Assembly (NCBI GenBank): GCA_947473045.1
Contig: CANJCO010000012.1
Span: forward strand, 1 to 64,000
DNA from: Myxococcales bacterium
Lineage (GTDB): Bacteria > Myxococcota_A > Polyangia > Polyangiales > Polyangiaceae
DNA length: 64,000 bases
Direction of reading: 5' to 3'
A model generated the notes under the pieces. That model saw only the letters and a list, made by a program, of their open reading frames with translations. It had not been told where the DNA came from and made no database searches. Position numbers and translations under genes: made by a program. Below, one piece after another: positions 8,416-16,518 of the stretch. Each line of letters starts with the position of its first letter. The first letter of the stretch is position 1.

Positions 8416-9014
8416 TACTTGACCGACTCCCACTTCGTGACGCTCGCCGCCAGCGCGGGGTGCGAGACGAGCAGGTGCCATACGACGGCGCAGAAGCCCT
8501 CGGTGTGGGGGGTCACGCGCTCGGCGGCAACGGTCGGAATGACGACGCACGCGTCGGCGAGCTGCTTGGTGGTGCCGCCGTCGCGTCCGACGATGCCGAA
8601 CACCTTGGCGCCGCGCTCCTTCGCGAGCTCGATCGAGCGCACGAGGTTGACCGACACGTTCTTCTCGCGATTGCCGCCGCCCACGCTGAAGATCAGCAGG
8701 GCGTCGGCGGCAGCGAGCCGCGAGACCTTCAGCCACTCCGAGAACGTGGTGTCCCAGCCCTCGTCGTTGGTGCGGGCGGTGAGCTCAGACACGTTGTCGG
8801 TGGGCGCGTATGACTCGAGCCCGCAGATCTTGCGGAAGTCGTTGACCGCGTGGCTGGCGTGCCCGGCTGAGCCGCCTACGCCGAGGATGAACAGGCGCCC
8901 GCCGCCGGCGCGCACGCCCGCGATCCCGAGCGCCAGAGCCTCGATGCTCGCGGCGTCGAGCTTGCCGATGATCTCCACGCTCTCTTTGAGAAACAGCTCC
9001 GAAAAGGTAGACAT
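8415..9014 (-). CDS. gmhA: Phosphoheptose isomerase (SIS domain)
   Basis: 199 residues starting MSTFSELF. It has the SIS-domain signature GVGGSAGHASHAVNDF and the second phosphosugar loop FSVGGGNREKNVS, characteristic of GmhA/DiaA proteins. GmhA converts sedoheptulose 7-phosphate to D-glycero-D-manno-heptose 7-phosphate, the first committed heptose step. It is the first gene of the minus-strand operon. The start is set at the ATG at 9012-9014; longer in-frame reading has no support. DiaA-type function is less likely because gmhB follows directly. Confidence 0.88.
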   Translation of the reverse strand: MSTFSELFLKESVEIIGKLDAASIEALALGIAGVRAGGGRLFILGVGGSAGHASHAVNDFRKICGLESYAPTDNVSELTARTNDEGWDTTFSEWLKVSRLAAADALLIFSVGGGNREKNVSVNLVRSIELAKERGAKVFGIVGRDGGTTKQLADACVVIPTVAAERVTPHTEGFCAVVWHLLVSHPALAASVTKWESVK

Positions 9015-9040
9015 GGGGCGCGTACATAGCACCAAATGGT

Positions 9041-9054
9041 CGGGTTTTGACCCG
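9041..9054. promoter_or_regulatory. Inverted repeat in divergent intergenic region
   Basis: CGGGT-TTTG-ACCCG lies between gmhA (minus) and the TatA-like gene (plus), a position where an operator controlling either promoter would be expected. It is only a sequence observation; no -10/-35 pair stands out. Confidence 0.3.
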
Positions 9055-9094
9055 GCGCTGCGAACCCGTACGCGGCGGGCCAACCTTTGCTAAC

Positions 9095-9232
9095 ATGTCT
9101 CTGATGATTGAGCTTTCGGCGGGAGAACTGGCCATCGTCGCCTTTATCTTCGCGCTGGTTTACGGAGGGCTCGTGCTGCCGCGTTTCGGGGCGCGAATCG
9201 CGGAGCGTCTCGCGGGCGAGCGGGAGCGCTAG
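9095..9232 (+). CDS. TatA-like single-helix miniprotein
   Basis: 45 residues: MSLMIELSAGELAIVAF, a membrane helix, then VLPRFGARIAERLAG as a short amphipathic helix with a charged end. The order of transmembrane helix, hinge resembling the TatA FG-x-K-LP-x-x-G motif, and amphipathic helix is that of TatA/TatE, but the charged tail is almost absent. It may be a truncated Tat pore subunit or a TatA-fold protein of other function. A second ATG three codons in is possible. It precedes the receiver/J-domain gene by 23 bases and may be co-transcribed. Confidence 0.6.
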   Translation: MSLMIELSAGELAIVAFIFALVYGGLVLPRFGARIAERLAGERER

Positions 9233-9255
9233 ATGCGCGGTCGTGCGGACACGCC

Positions 9256-11667
9256 ATGACGATCGACAGCGAAGCCGCCCTGCAAGCGAGCCGCGCCGCA
9301 GGCGTCACGGTGTTTGTCAGCGACCCCACCGCTGAGGCGGAGCGCATCTCGGAGGCCCTGCGCGGCGCCGGATTTCAGGTCATCGACGTGCCGCTCTCGA
9401 TGCTCGTCGCCCGCGTCGCGGTTCAGCGTCCCCAGGTCGTCATCGTCGACGCCGACACCGAGGGCGCCATCGACGCGATCGGGCGCATGCGCGAGGTCGC
9501 GGACTGCGAGTCGGTCGACGTGCTCTTCACCGGCCGCGCGGGCAGCCTCCCGTCGCTCGACGGCGGCAAAGACGCCGCCGGGGGCGAGCTGTCAGGCATC
9601 GCTGACTCGCTCGCGTTCGAGGGGAGCGGCTTCTTCTCCCGCCCGGTCGACCCCGACGCCGTCGTCCGAAAGGTGCGCGCCCTCGTGCTGGGGGCGCCTT
9701 CGTCATCGGTGTCGCCGGCGCCGCCGTCGTCTTCGAGCGAGTTGCCGCCCTTCGGCGCTGCGGTCCTTTCGCGCGCCGCCTCGATAGCGCCGCCGCCTTC
9801 GCGCCGTTCGCTGCCGCCGTCGGCCGCGAGCGTACGCCCTGAGTTTTCGCTCAAGTCGCTGTCGCTGCCGCCTTCGCCGCTGTCGGTCGGCCGGGGCGGC
9901 CCGCTGAGTCGCGAGCTGGAGCGCCTGCTTGCCGAGGCGGAGGGCCGGGTCAGTTCGCAACAGCTTCAAGTCGAGTCGCTGGTCCCTACCCCTGAAGAAG
10001 AGCTCGAAGCCGTGCTGCCCGCGGGGGTGCTCGATGCGCTCGACGCGCCCCTCGAAGACGATGACGGCGACGACGACGGGGCGCCTGAAGTCCCCGCGCC
10101 GCGCGTGACGACTTCAGGCGGCAGAAGCGAGACGACGGGCACGCGTGAACCTGCGCGCAGTCGCGAAGCGGCCCCAGCAGCAGCCAAGACCGGCGCCGGG
10201 GCGCTGTCTTCGAGCGCCGAGCGCACCAACGCCGGTCGCGTCTCTTCGACGACCGAGGCACGTCGCTCGACCATCGCCGTCGCTCCGAGTGATCCTTCGG
10301 CTCGCGTGACCCTCGCGCCGAGCGCCGGACAGGCGCGCGGACCCGCCGAGCCGCCCGTCGACATGTATGCAGCGCTGCGTCCTGGCCGGCTGCCGAGCAC
10401 GGAGCCTCCAGAGACCGCGTTTTCGTTGCCGGCGGCCGTCGCGCCGGAGGTCGAGCGTCGCGCGCCGACGCCTGCGGTAAAAGACGGGCCGGCCCCCTAC
10501 GCGAGCAGCGAAGCACCCTCCCAATACGGTCGCGCCGATGCGCGCCCCGAGCTCGCGCTGCCACCGCGCGGCACGCTGCCTCTCATCGCGCCGCTGCCGG
10601 CGTTCGACGGGCCTTCTGTCGGAGCGTTGCAGCCCCTCGGTCCGGGCGTTGCTTTGCGCGTGCTCGCCGACGCGATTTCGGAGCATAAGACGGGGACACT
10701 GACCGTCGAGTCAGAAATGGGAATTCGCCGCGTGGTGCTGCGCGAGGGCGATCTCGTGACCGCCGCCTCGAGCATCGACGCCGAGAGTCTGCTTTCGTTT
10801 CTGGGCTCCCGCGGTGACCTGCCGCGCGAGCGCGTGACGCAGCTTCAGGGAAGGCTCCCGCCGCACGGACGGCACGCGGGCGCCGCGCTCGTCGCGCAGG
10901 GCGCCCTCCGGCAGGATCAGCTCTGGCCCGTGCTCCGCGCGCATGCAGAGTGGCTCGTCGGTCTCGCACTTTCGGTCGACCGCGGCAGCGTCTCGCTCGA
11001 TCCGGAGCCCCCCGGGCGCCTGCGAAGCGAGCCGAGCGTCTTCGGCGGATCGACCGGCGCGGAGGTCTTCGTCGACGTGGTGCGTCGCACGATCGACGTA
11101 ACTGGCGCGCTTCAGGTGATGGGCGGTCGGTCGTCGCGTGTGGCCGAGGGTCGCAACGCGTCGCTGCTGCCCGAGTGCGCGCTCGCCGAGCCCGAGCGGG
11201 CGCTGATCGCGGGTGCCGCCGGCGAGACCGTCGGCGATCTCGCCGCGAACCATCCGGAGATCGACGTGCCGCCGATGCTTCACGCGCTGGCGCTCCTGGG
11301 CGCGATCGAAATCGTGCGAAGCCTGCCTTCGCGCTCTCCGAGTCTGCCGCCAAGCGCGGGGATCGCGCAGCTCGACGTCGACGCGGTTCGTGAGCGCGTT
11401 CGCGCAAGGCGCGACCTGGTCGATGACGGTGACTATTTTTCGCTGCTCGGCGTTCCTCGCAAGGCTACGAGCTACGACATTCGCCGCGCCTTTTCGGCGC
11501 TTCGCCGCGAGTTTGACCCGAGCCGAATGCTCACGCCCGCGATCGCCGATCTGGCCGACGATCTGCGGAAGATCGTCGCCGTCCTCGAGGAGGCCTACGA
11601 GGTGCTCGGCGACAGCGCCCGTCGCGAGCGCTACCGGCGCGCGATCGAAGACGTTCCGCCGCGCTGA
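9256..11667 (+). CDS. Receiver-like / DUF4388 / J-domain fusion protein
   Basis: 803 residues. Residues 12-145 resemble a response-regulator receiver (VVIVDADTEG). Residues 146-465 are Pro/Ser/Ala-rich linker. About 468-620 is a DUF4388 (PATAN) domain, common in delta-proteobacterial two-component proteins. About 720-795 is a J-domain-like helical hairpin (DYFSLLGVPRKAT to EAYEVLGD). The essential HPD tripeptide is replaced by FDP, so stimulation of DnaK is doubtful. Probably a scaffold or signalling protein. It converges on the Clp ATPase gene with a 7-nt gap. Confidence 0.78.
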   Translation: MTIDSEAALQASRAAGVTVFVSDPTAEAERISEALRGAGFQVIDVPLSMLVARVAVQRPQVVIVDADTEGAIDAIGRMREVADCESVDVLFTGRAGSLPSLDGGKDAAGGELSGIADSLAFEGSGFFSRPVDPDAVVRKVRALVLGAPSSSVSPAPPSSSSELPPFGAAVLSRAASIAPPPSRRSLPPSAASVRPEFSLKSLSLPPSPLSVGRGGPLSRELERLLAEAEGRVSSQQLQVESLVPTPEEELEAVLPAGVLDALDAPLEDDDGDDDGAPEVPAPRVTTSGGRSETTGTREPARSREAAPAAAKTGAGALSSSAERTNAGRVSSTTEARRSTIAVAPSDPSARVTLAPSAGQARGPAEPPVDMYAALRPGRLPSTEPPETAFSLPAAVAPEVERRAPTPAVKDGPAPYASSEAPSQYGRADARPELALPPRGTLPLIAPLPAFDGPSVGALQPLGPGVALRVLADAISEHKTGTLTVESEMGIRRVVLREGDLVTAASSIDAESLLSFLGSRGDLPRERVTQLQGRLPPHGRHAGAALVAQGALRQDQLWPVLRAHAEWLVGLALSVDRGSVSLDPEPPGRLRSEPSVFGGSTGAEVFVDVVRRTIDVTGALQVMGGRSSRVAEGRNASLLPECALAEPERALIAGAAGETVGDLAANHPEIDVPPMLHALALLGAIEIVRSLPSRSPSLPPSAGIAQLDVDAVRERVRARRDLVDDGDYFSLLGVPRKATSYDIRRAFSALRREFDPSRMLTPAIADLADDLRKIVAVLEEAYEVLGDSARRERYRRAIEDVPPR

Positions 11668-11674
11668 GCAGCGC

Positions 11675-14113
11675 TCACGCGACGCGCGGAGTCACCGCGT
11701 CAACGACGATGGCGCCCGCCTCGACATCGACGGTCGCGACGTCGCCGCGCTGGATTTCTCCCTTGAGGATCAGCTCGGCGAGCGGCGCCTCAATCATGCG
11801 GGCGATCGCGCGGCGCATCGGTCGCGCGCCGAGCTCCGCGTCGAACCCGCCGAGATCGAGCAGCGCGTCGATGGCGGCGTCGCTCACGTCGAGCTTCACG
11901 CCGCGGGCCTCGGCGAGGTCGCTGGCCATGCTGCCGAGCATGCGCCGCGCGACTTCGCCCACGTCCGTGCGCGTGAGGGGCGCGAACGACAGCACTTCGT
12001 CGAGGCGGTTGTAGAGCTCGGGGGGAAGCGACGCGCGCGCAGAGGCGACGACTGCTTCGTTGTAAGATGCACGCAAATTGTCTTCTTGCCCGCGCGTGCC
12101 GAAGCCGATGCGCTTGCCGTGCCTGGGTAGCGAGACTTCGGAGCCGAGATTCGAGGTGAGGATCAGCACCGTGTTCGTAAAGTCGATCGTTCGGCCGCGC
12201 CCGTCCGTGAGCCGGCCCTCGTCGAATACCTGAAGAAAGCCCTCGAGCACGTCGCGGTGCGCCTTTTCGATCTCATCGAGCAGCACCACCTGGTAGGGGC
12301 GCCTTCGCACGGCTTCGGTCAGCTGGCCGCCTGCGTCGTGACCGACGTAGCCGGGAGGCGCACCGATCAACCGGGCGATGGCGTGCGGCTCGGCGTATTC
12401 GCTCATGTCGAGCCGGGTCATCGCGTCGGCGGAGAAGAACAGACACTCGGCGATCGCTTTGGCGGTCTCGGTCTTGCCGACGCCGGTGGGGCCGAGCAGC
12501 AAAAATGAGCCGATCGGCCTGCGCGAGCGGAAACCGGAGGCGTTGCGTCGCAGCACCGAGGCGATGCGCGTGAGGGGCTCGCTGTGGCCGACGACGCGCT
12601 CGCCCATGAGCGCTTCGAGGCGCAGCATGCGCTCGCCGTCGGACTCGAGGAGGCGCTCGAGCGGGACGTGGGCCATCTCGCTGACGACCTCCGCGATCTG
12701 CTCGGGTGTGACGATCGCGACTTGCCTTCGGCGCGCCCGGGCGCCCGCGAGGTCGAGGATGGAGATGGCCTTTTCAGGCAGCACCCGGCTTGAGATGTAG
12801 CGCACGCTCCAGGTGACGCTCGCGGCGAGCGCCTCCTTTTCGTACGTGGTGCTGTGGTGTCGCTCGAGGTTCGGCAGCAGCCCCTCGATCGCCAGATACG
12901 CCTCCTCCGGCGACGGCTCGACCACCTCGATCGCCGTGAAGCGCCGCGCGAGGGCGGCGTCCGGCTCGATGTGCTTTTTGTACTCTTCGAACGTGGTCGC
13001 GCCGATGCACGGCAGCTCGCCCCGCGCGAGGGCGACCTTCAGCTCGCTCGCCGCTTCGTCGCCGGCGTCGGGACCGAAGAGGGTATGAATCTCGTCGAAG
13101 AAGACGACGACCTTCCCTTCGGCCGCTTTCACTTCGTTTTTGATCGCAGCGATGCGCTCGGCGAGCGAGCCGCGGACGCCCGTGCCCGCGAGCAGCGCGG
13201 CGGGCTCGACTTCAATGACCGTCCGGTCATCGAGGCTGGCGACGTCCTTGCCCTCGGCGATTCGCAAGGCGAGACCGCGCACGATGCTCGTCTTGCCTAC
13301 GCCGGCCGCGCCGATGAGGCAGGGGCACGAGGAGTGACGCTTCGCGAGGACGTCGAGCGTGTGCTCGATCACGTCGTCGCGACCCACGACCGGATCGAGC
13401 TCACCGCGCGCGGCGGCGGCGGTGAGGTTGCGACCGAGCGAAATCAACGTCGGGAAGAGCTTGGGATCCAGATCGAACCGCGACGCGGCCTCGGGCGCCC
13501 GCGACTTTCGCGCAGGCGGCGGCGCGACGCTCACCGGCTTTTTCATCGACGGCAGCGCGGGCGGCAGCGGCAGTCGCGCCGCCGGGGTACGCGCCGCGGG
13601 AGGGGCTTCGGAATGCGGACGCGGAGGCGGGGCGCTCGGGCGCTCCCGGCGGGCCTGATCGAACGCTGCGACGCTCGGGGGCATCAGCTGCGGCGTCGGC
13701 CTCCGGGCCGGAGCGATGCCCATCGCGACCTGCATCGCGCTCGTGCGAAGCCTCACGACATCGGTGCCGCACTGCTCGAGGGCGCGCATCGCCGCGGTGG
13801 CGCGATCCTGACAGAGCGCGAAGAGCAGATGGAGCGCGCCGGGCTCGCGGGTCTGCGACCGCGCCGAAAAATCGCGCGCACGCTGAATGCTGCGCGTGAT
13901 GGCGTCGGGCTGGTCGTCCACGAGCACGCGCGCAGCCCGCAGGAGCAGGTCGTCATCGAGGCGCCGCTCGAGCAGAAGGTCCGCCGCGGTGCCCGGCGTG
14001 GCCGCGATCGCAGCGAGCAGGTGCCCGGTTGTGGTTCGCTCTCCGCGCCTCTGGGCGAGTTGCTCGCCCAACTTGCGCAGTGCCAGCAGCTCGGCCTCGC
14101 TCCTCGTCGTCAT
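11675..14113 (-). CDS. clpA: ClpA/ClpC-type AAA+ unfoldase
   Basis: 812 residues. An N-terminal Clp_N-like region (1-140) is followed by a Pro/Ala-rich linker. AAA1 has Walker A GAAGVGKTS near residue 272 and Walker B VVVFFDEIH near 334. AAA2 has Walker A GPTGVGKTE near 541 and Walker B VVLLDEIEKAH near 608. The loop KRIGFGTRG near 668 contains an IGF tripeptide where ClpA/ClpC/ClpX dock onto ClpP, so a role in ClpP proteolysis is likely; ClpB-type disaggregases lack it and the long coiled-coil middle domain is absent here. Start at MTTRSEAEL. An internal TGACC-N4-GGTCA palindrome is at 13216-13229. Confidence 0.88.
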   Translation of the reverse strand: MTTRSEAELLALRKLGEQLAQRRGERTTTGHLLAAIAATPGTAADLLLERRLDDDLLLRAARVLVDDQPDAITRSIQRARDFSARSQTREPGALHLLFALCQDRATAAMRALEQCGTDVVRLRTSAMQVAMGIAPARRPTPQLMPPSVAAFDQARRERPSAPPPRPHSEAPPAARTPAARLPLPPALPSMKKPVSVAPPPARKSRAPEAASRFDLDPKLFPTLISLGRNLTAAAARGELDPVVGRDDVIEHTLDVLAKRHSSCPCLIGAAGVGKTSIVRGLALRIAEGKDVASLDDRTVIEVEPAALLAGTGVRGSLAERIAAIKNEVKAAEGKVVVFFDEIHTLFGPDAGDEAASELKVALARGELPCIGATTFEEYKKHIEPDAALARRFTAIEVVEPSPEEAYLAIEGLLPNLERHHSTTYEKEALAASVTWSVRYISSRVLPEKAISILDLAGARARRRQVAIVTPEQIAEVVSEMAHVPLERLLESDGERMLRLEALMGERVVGHSEPLTRIASVLRRNASGFRSRRPIGSFLLLGPTGVGKTETAKAIAECLFFSADAMTRLDMSEYAEPHAIARLIGAPPGYVGHDAGGQLTEAVRRRPYQVVLLDEIEKAHRDVLEGFLQVFDEGRLTDGRGRTIDFTNTVLILTSNLGSEVSLPRHGKRIGFGTRGQEDNLRASYNEAVVASARASLPPELYNRLDEVLSFAPLTRTDVGEVARRMLGSMASDLAEARGVKLDVSDAAIDALLDLGGFDAELGARPMRRAIARMIEAPLAELILKGEIQRGDVATVDVEAGAIVVDAVTPRVA
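13216..13229. repeat. TGACC-N4-GGTCA palindrome inside the Clp gene
   Basis: Exact copy of the dispersed element (core GTCC), coding for part of DDRTVIE in the AAA1 region. The coding phase is T|GAC|CNN|NNG|GTC|A, as in the other five intragenic copies. Confidence 0.6.
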
Positions 14114-14175
14114 GCATAAGTGGCTCGCACGCTGGAGGCGAGTGGGCCAACAAAGCGATGTCACATGCGCATGAC

Positions 14176-14535
14176 CTATCGGTAGCAGCACACGTTGCGA
14201 TCGAGCATGGTGCGAATCTGGTGGGTCAGTGTGGGCTCAAAGAAGCTAATTCGCCCGCGTCTACGCTCGCACTCCGGATAGTCTTCATCTTCGTCCGCCG
14301 AGCGCGGAGCGCCGGCTTCGAGCTCGAAGCAACTCGAGGGGAGGGCGGCCTTTACCGGCGGGCGGGGCGACCGCTGCGCGGCGTCCGGCGCGGCAGCTTC
14401 GGGCGGCGCGGCCGCATCGGGCTCGAGATAGGCCGACTCGGGCACGCGCACGATCTCGAACGGGGGCGCCTCCGCCTGCGGGCAGGCGAGGGCGAGGAGC
14501 GCGGCCATCAGCGCGGCGGCCTGGGTGCGCTTCAT
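14176..14535 (-). CDS. Small predicted lipoprotein
   Basis: 119 residues with a lipoprotein signal (MKRTQAAALMAALLALAC). A Pro/Ala/Asp-rich stretch follows, then a C-terminal domain with cysteines at SSCFE, PECER and CCYR, suggesting disulfides outside the cytoplasm. No family is recognised. It precedes the Clp gene by 62 nt on the same strand and could be co-transcribed with it, though a functional link is not obvious. Confidence 0.65.
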   Translation of the reverse strand: MKRTQAAALMAALLALACPQAEAPPFEIVRVPESAYLEPDAAAPPEAAAPDAAQRSPRPPVKAALPSSCFELEAGAPRSADEDEDYPECERRRGRISFFEPTLTHQIRTMLDRNVCCYR

Positions 14536-14589
14536 GCCGCGAGCCTATCAGCGACGCCGCCCCGCGCGCACCTCCGCCGGCCAGGACAC

Positions 14590-14617
14590 TTGCCTGAAGC
14601 GCCGGTAAAGTTATAAG
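14590..14617 (+). promoter_or_regulatory. Candidate sigma-70 promoter of the TetR/RND operon
   Basis: TTGCCT (14590-14595) and TATAAG (14612-14617) are separated by 16 bp. They lie directly upstream of the TGAC-type operator and the TetR-family ATG. Confidence 0.5.
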
Positions 14618-14631
14618 TGACTCACCGGTCA
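14618..14631. promoter_or_regulatory. Probable autoregulatory operator of the TetR gene
   Basis: TGACTCACCGGTCA sits between the candidate -10 element and the ATG at 14638. It matches TGACC-N4-GGTCA at 9 of 10 positions. An exact copy lies before the pump gene at 16488. TetR-family proteins often bind such sites to repress their own operon. Confidence 0.55.
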
Positions 14632-14637
14632 TTCATC

Positions 14638-15336
14638 ATGTCCAGAGCCCCCGATCCCATGGTTAAGGTCGCGCTGCTGCGCGCGGCCGAAGAGGTCTTT
14701 TCAGCCCACGGCCTCGACGACGCGCTGGTCGAGGAGATCGCCCGTCGCGCGGGCGTCTCGAAGGGCTCGTTCTACCTGCACTTCGCGGGCAAGGAAGACG
14801 CGTTCAAAGAGGTCACCGCGGGCTTCCTCGCGCGCCTTGCTCAAATGGTGCCCTCTCCCGAAAACTACTCGCAGGTGCCGGCGGATGCGGCGAGCGTCGG
14901 CGCGTTCATCGAAGACGCAGACGCCAACCTGTTTGATTTTCTTTGGCAAAACCGTGACTTCGTCCGCATCGTCGGGGCCAGTCCCGGTCGCTTCGCCTAT
15001 GTCGTCGAGAGCTTCGAGCAGACGCTCATCGAGGCCTCGCGCGCGTGGCTGGAGCACTGGCAGCGCGGGGGTCTCGTTCGTCCGGACGTAGACGTGCAGA
15101 CGTCGGCGCGGCTCATCGTCGGCGCCTATCAGGGCCTCGCGCGCGCGATGGTCGCCGAGAAGAAGCGTCCGCCCATCGAGGCGTGGATCGCCGACGCAGT
15201 GGGCATGTTTTACTGTGGCATCGGCACGGCGCCGCTCGTCAGGGCGCTGCAAAGTCGCCGCGTGCAACGCGCTTCGCAAGCGGCCGCGGCGCCTGCCCGG
15301 GCTCCTTCGCGCCGGGGCACCAGGCGCGCGAAATGA
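14638..15336 (+). CDS. TetR/AcrR-family transcriptional regulator
   Basis: 232 residues. The N-terminal helix-turn-helix is typical of the family (AAEEVFSAHGLDDALVEEIA, then AGVSKGSFYLHFAGKED). The C-terminal ligand domain is followed by an Ala/Arg-rich tail. A GTG at 14617 would also be in frame but falls within the candidate -10 element and before the operator, so the ATG at 14638 is preferred. The membrane-fusion gene begins within its stop codon (ATGA), making it the local repressor of this efflux operon by position. Confidence 0.88.
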   Translation: MSRAPDPMVKVALLRAAEEVFSAHGLDDALVEEIARRAGVSKGSFYLHFAGKEDAFKEVTAGFLARLAQMVPSPENYSQVPADAASVGAFIEDADANLFDFLWQNRDFVRIVGASPGRFAYVVESFEQTLIEASRAWLEHWQRGGLVRPDVDVQTSARLIVGAYQGLARAMVAEKKRPPIEAWIADAVGMFYCGIGTAPLVRALQSRRVQRASQAAAAPARAPSRRGTRRAK

Positions 15337-16487
15337 GCCGGCCGCACGCCAATGGCGGGTCGACCGGCGGCCCGCGGGCGGTCATCGTGGTCGCCGCCCT
15401 CTGCTCCGTAGCGCTCGTCGGCTTTGTTGGCGTGCGCGTGAAGGCCGCCCTCGGCAAGCGCGCCGAGCTGTCTGCAGCCCGCGTCAGCGCGCAGGCCAGC
15501 GCCGCGACGAAGGCGCCGATCGCCGTCACCCGCGGAGCCCGCGCGACCTTTCGTCCGCAGGTCGAGGTCACCGGAACGCTCGAACCCTGGCGCTCCGCCG
15601 ATATCGGCTTTGAACAACAGGGGCGCCTCGCGAGCCTGCTCGTGTCGACGGGAGACCTCGTCAAACAAGGGCAGCCGCTCGCGTTCCTCGACGCCGCGAT
15701 GGCCGGTGCACAGATCAACCAGGCGGAGGCCCAGACCCGCGCTGCCGGCTCGCAGCTGGCGCTCGCGCAGGACAACCTCCGCCGCACCGAGTCGCTGATC
15801 GCGACCCGATCGATTCCCGAAGCGCAGGCGGTTGCGGCGCGTGAGCAGGTCGAGCTCGCGAGGGCGCAGCTTGAAGGGGCGCGCGCGACCGAGCGGCTGT
15901 CGCGCACGGGCGCGGGCCAGCGATCGATCAACGCCCCGTTCGCCGGCCTCGTGACGAAAGCTCCGACCACCGCGGGAGGCGTAGCGTCGCCGGGCGTTCC
16001 GCTGATTCGCATTGAAGACCACGTGCGCTTTCGGCTCGCCGCGAGCCTCAGCGAAGCCGACGCCGGCCTCGTGAAGGTGGGTTCGGAGGTCTCGGTGAAG
16101 CTGCGCGACCGGTCGGTGCGCGGACGCGTGACCGCGGTCGTGCCGTCGCTCGATCAGGCCACCCGCCGCGCGCCGGTCGAGATCGAAGTGCAGAACGACA
16201 AGGACGCGCCGCTGCTCGCGTGGAGCTTCGTGCGCGCGACCATCGAGGCCGCCGCCGAACAGCAGGGCCTCGCGCTGCCCGCCTCGGTGCGCCGTCCGGG
16301 GGCGCAAAACGAGGTGATCGTCGTCAAGGACGGCAAGCTCCACATCTCCGCGCTCGAGCGCGCCACCTTCGCCGACGGCTCGTGGTTCGTGAGCGAGGGG
16401 CTCAGCCCCACCGACGCTGTCGTGCTCGCCCCGGACGCCGACGCGCGTGAGGGCGATCCGGCGCCGCTTCTCGTTGAAGTGAAATAA
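15333..16487 (+). CDS. RND efflux periplasmic adaptor (membrane fusion protein)
   Basis: 384 residues: an N-terminal signal anchor, a lipoyl-type beta strand pair (VEVTGTLEPWRSADIGFEQQ and GDLVKQGQPLAFLD), an alpha-hairpin of about 70 residues, then a second barrel half (INAPFAGLVTKAP) and a beta-barrel domain. This is the HlyD/AcrA order. It bridges the inner-membrane RND pump encoded next and an outer-membrane channel, for which no gene is visible here. ATGA overlap with the TetR gene. Its TAA stop is immediately followed by a TGACC-N4-GGTCA palindrome. Confidence 0.88.
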   Translation: MSRPHANGGSTGGPRAVIVVAALCSVALVGFVGVRVKAALGKRAELSAARVSAQASAATKAPIAVTRGARATFRPQVEVTGTLEPWRSADIGFEQQGRLASLLVSTGDLVKQGQPLAFLDAAMAGAQINQAEAQTRAAGSQLALAQDNLRRTESLIATRSIPEAQAVAAREQVELARAQLEGARATERLSRTGAGQRSINAPFAGLVTKAPTTAGGVASPGVPLIRIEDHVRFRLAASLSEADAGLVKVGSEVSVKLRDRSVRGRVTAVVPSLDQATRRAPVEIEVQNDKDAPLLAWSFVRATIEAAAEQQGLALPASVRRPGAQNEVIVVKDGKLHISALERATFADGSWFVSEGLSPTDAVVLAPDADAREGDPAPLLVEVK

Positions 16488-16501
16488 TGACCCGCCGGTC
16501 A
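16488..16501. promoter_or_regulatory. TGACC-N4-GGTCA palindrome between adaptor and pump genes
   Basis: Exact copy with core CGCC, starting on the base after the adaptor TAA stop and ending 17 bases before the pump GTG start. It may be a second binding site of the TetR regulator, or just one member of the dispersed family. Confidence 0.6.
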
Positions 16502-16518
16502 GAAAAGGCAGGTGCCGC

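Noticed and set aside
14617-14637. GTG at 14617 as the start of the TetR gene
   Set aside because: It falls within the candidate -10 element and before the operator; the ATG at 14638 gives a normal TetR N-terminus.
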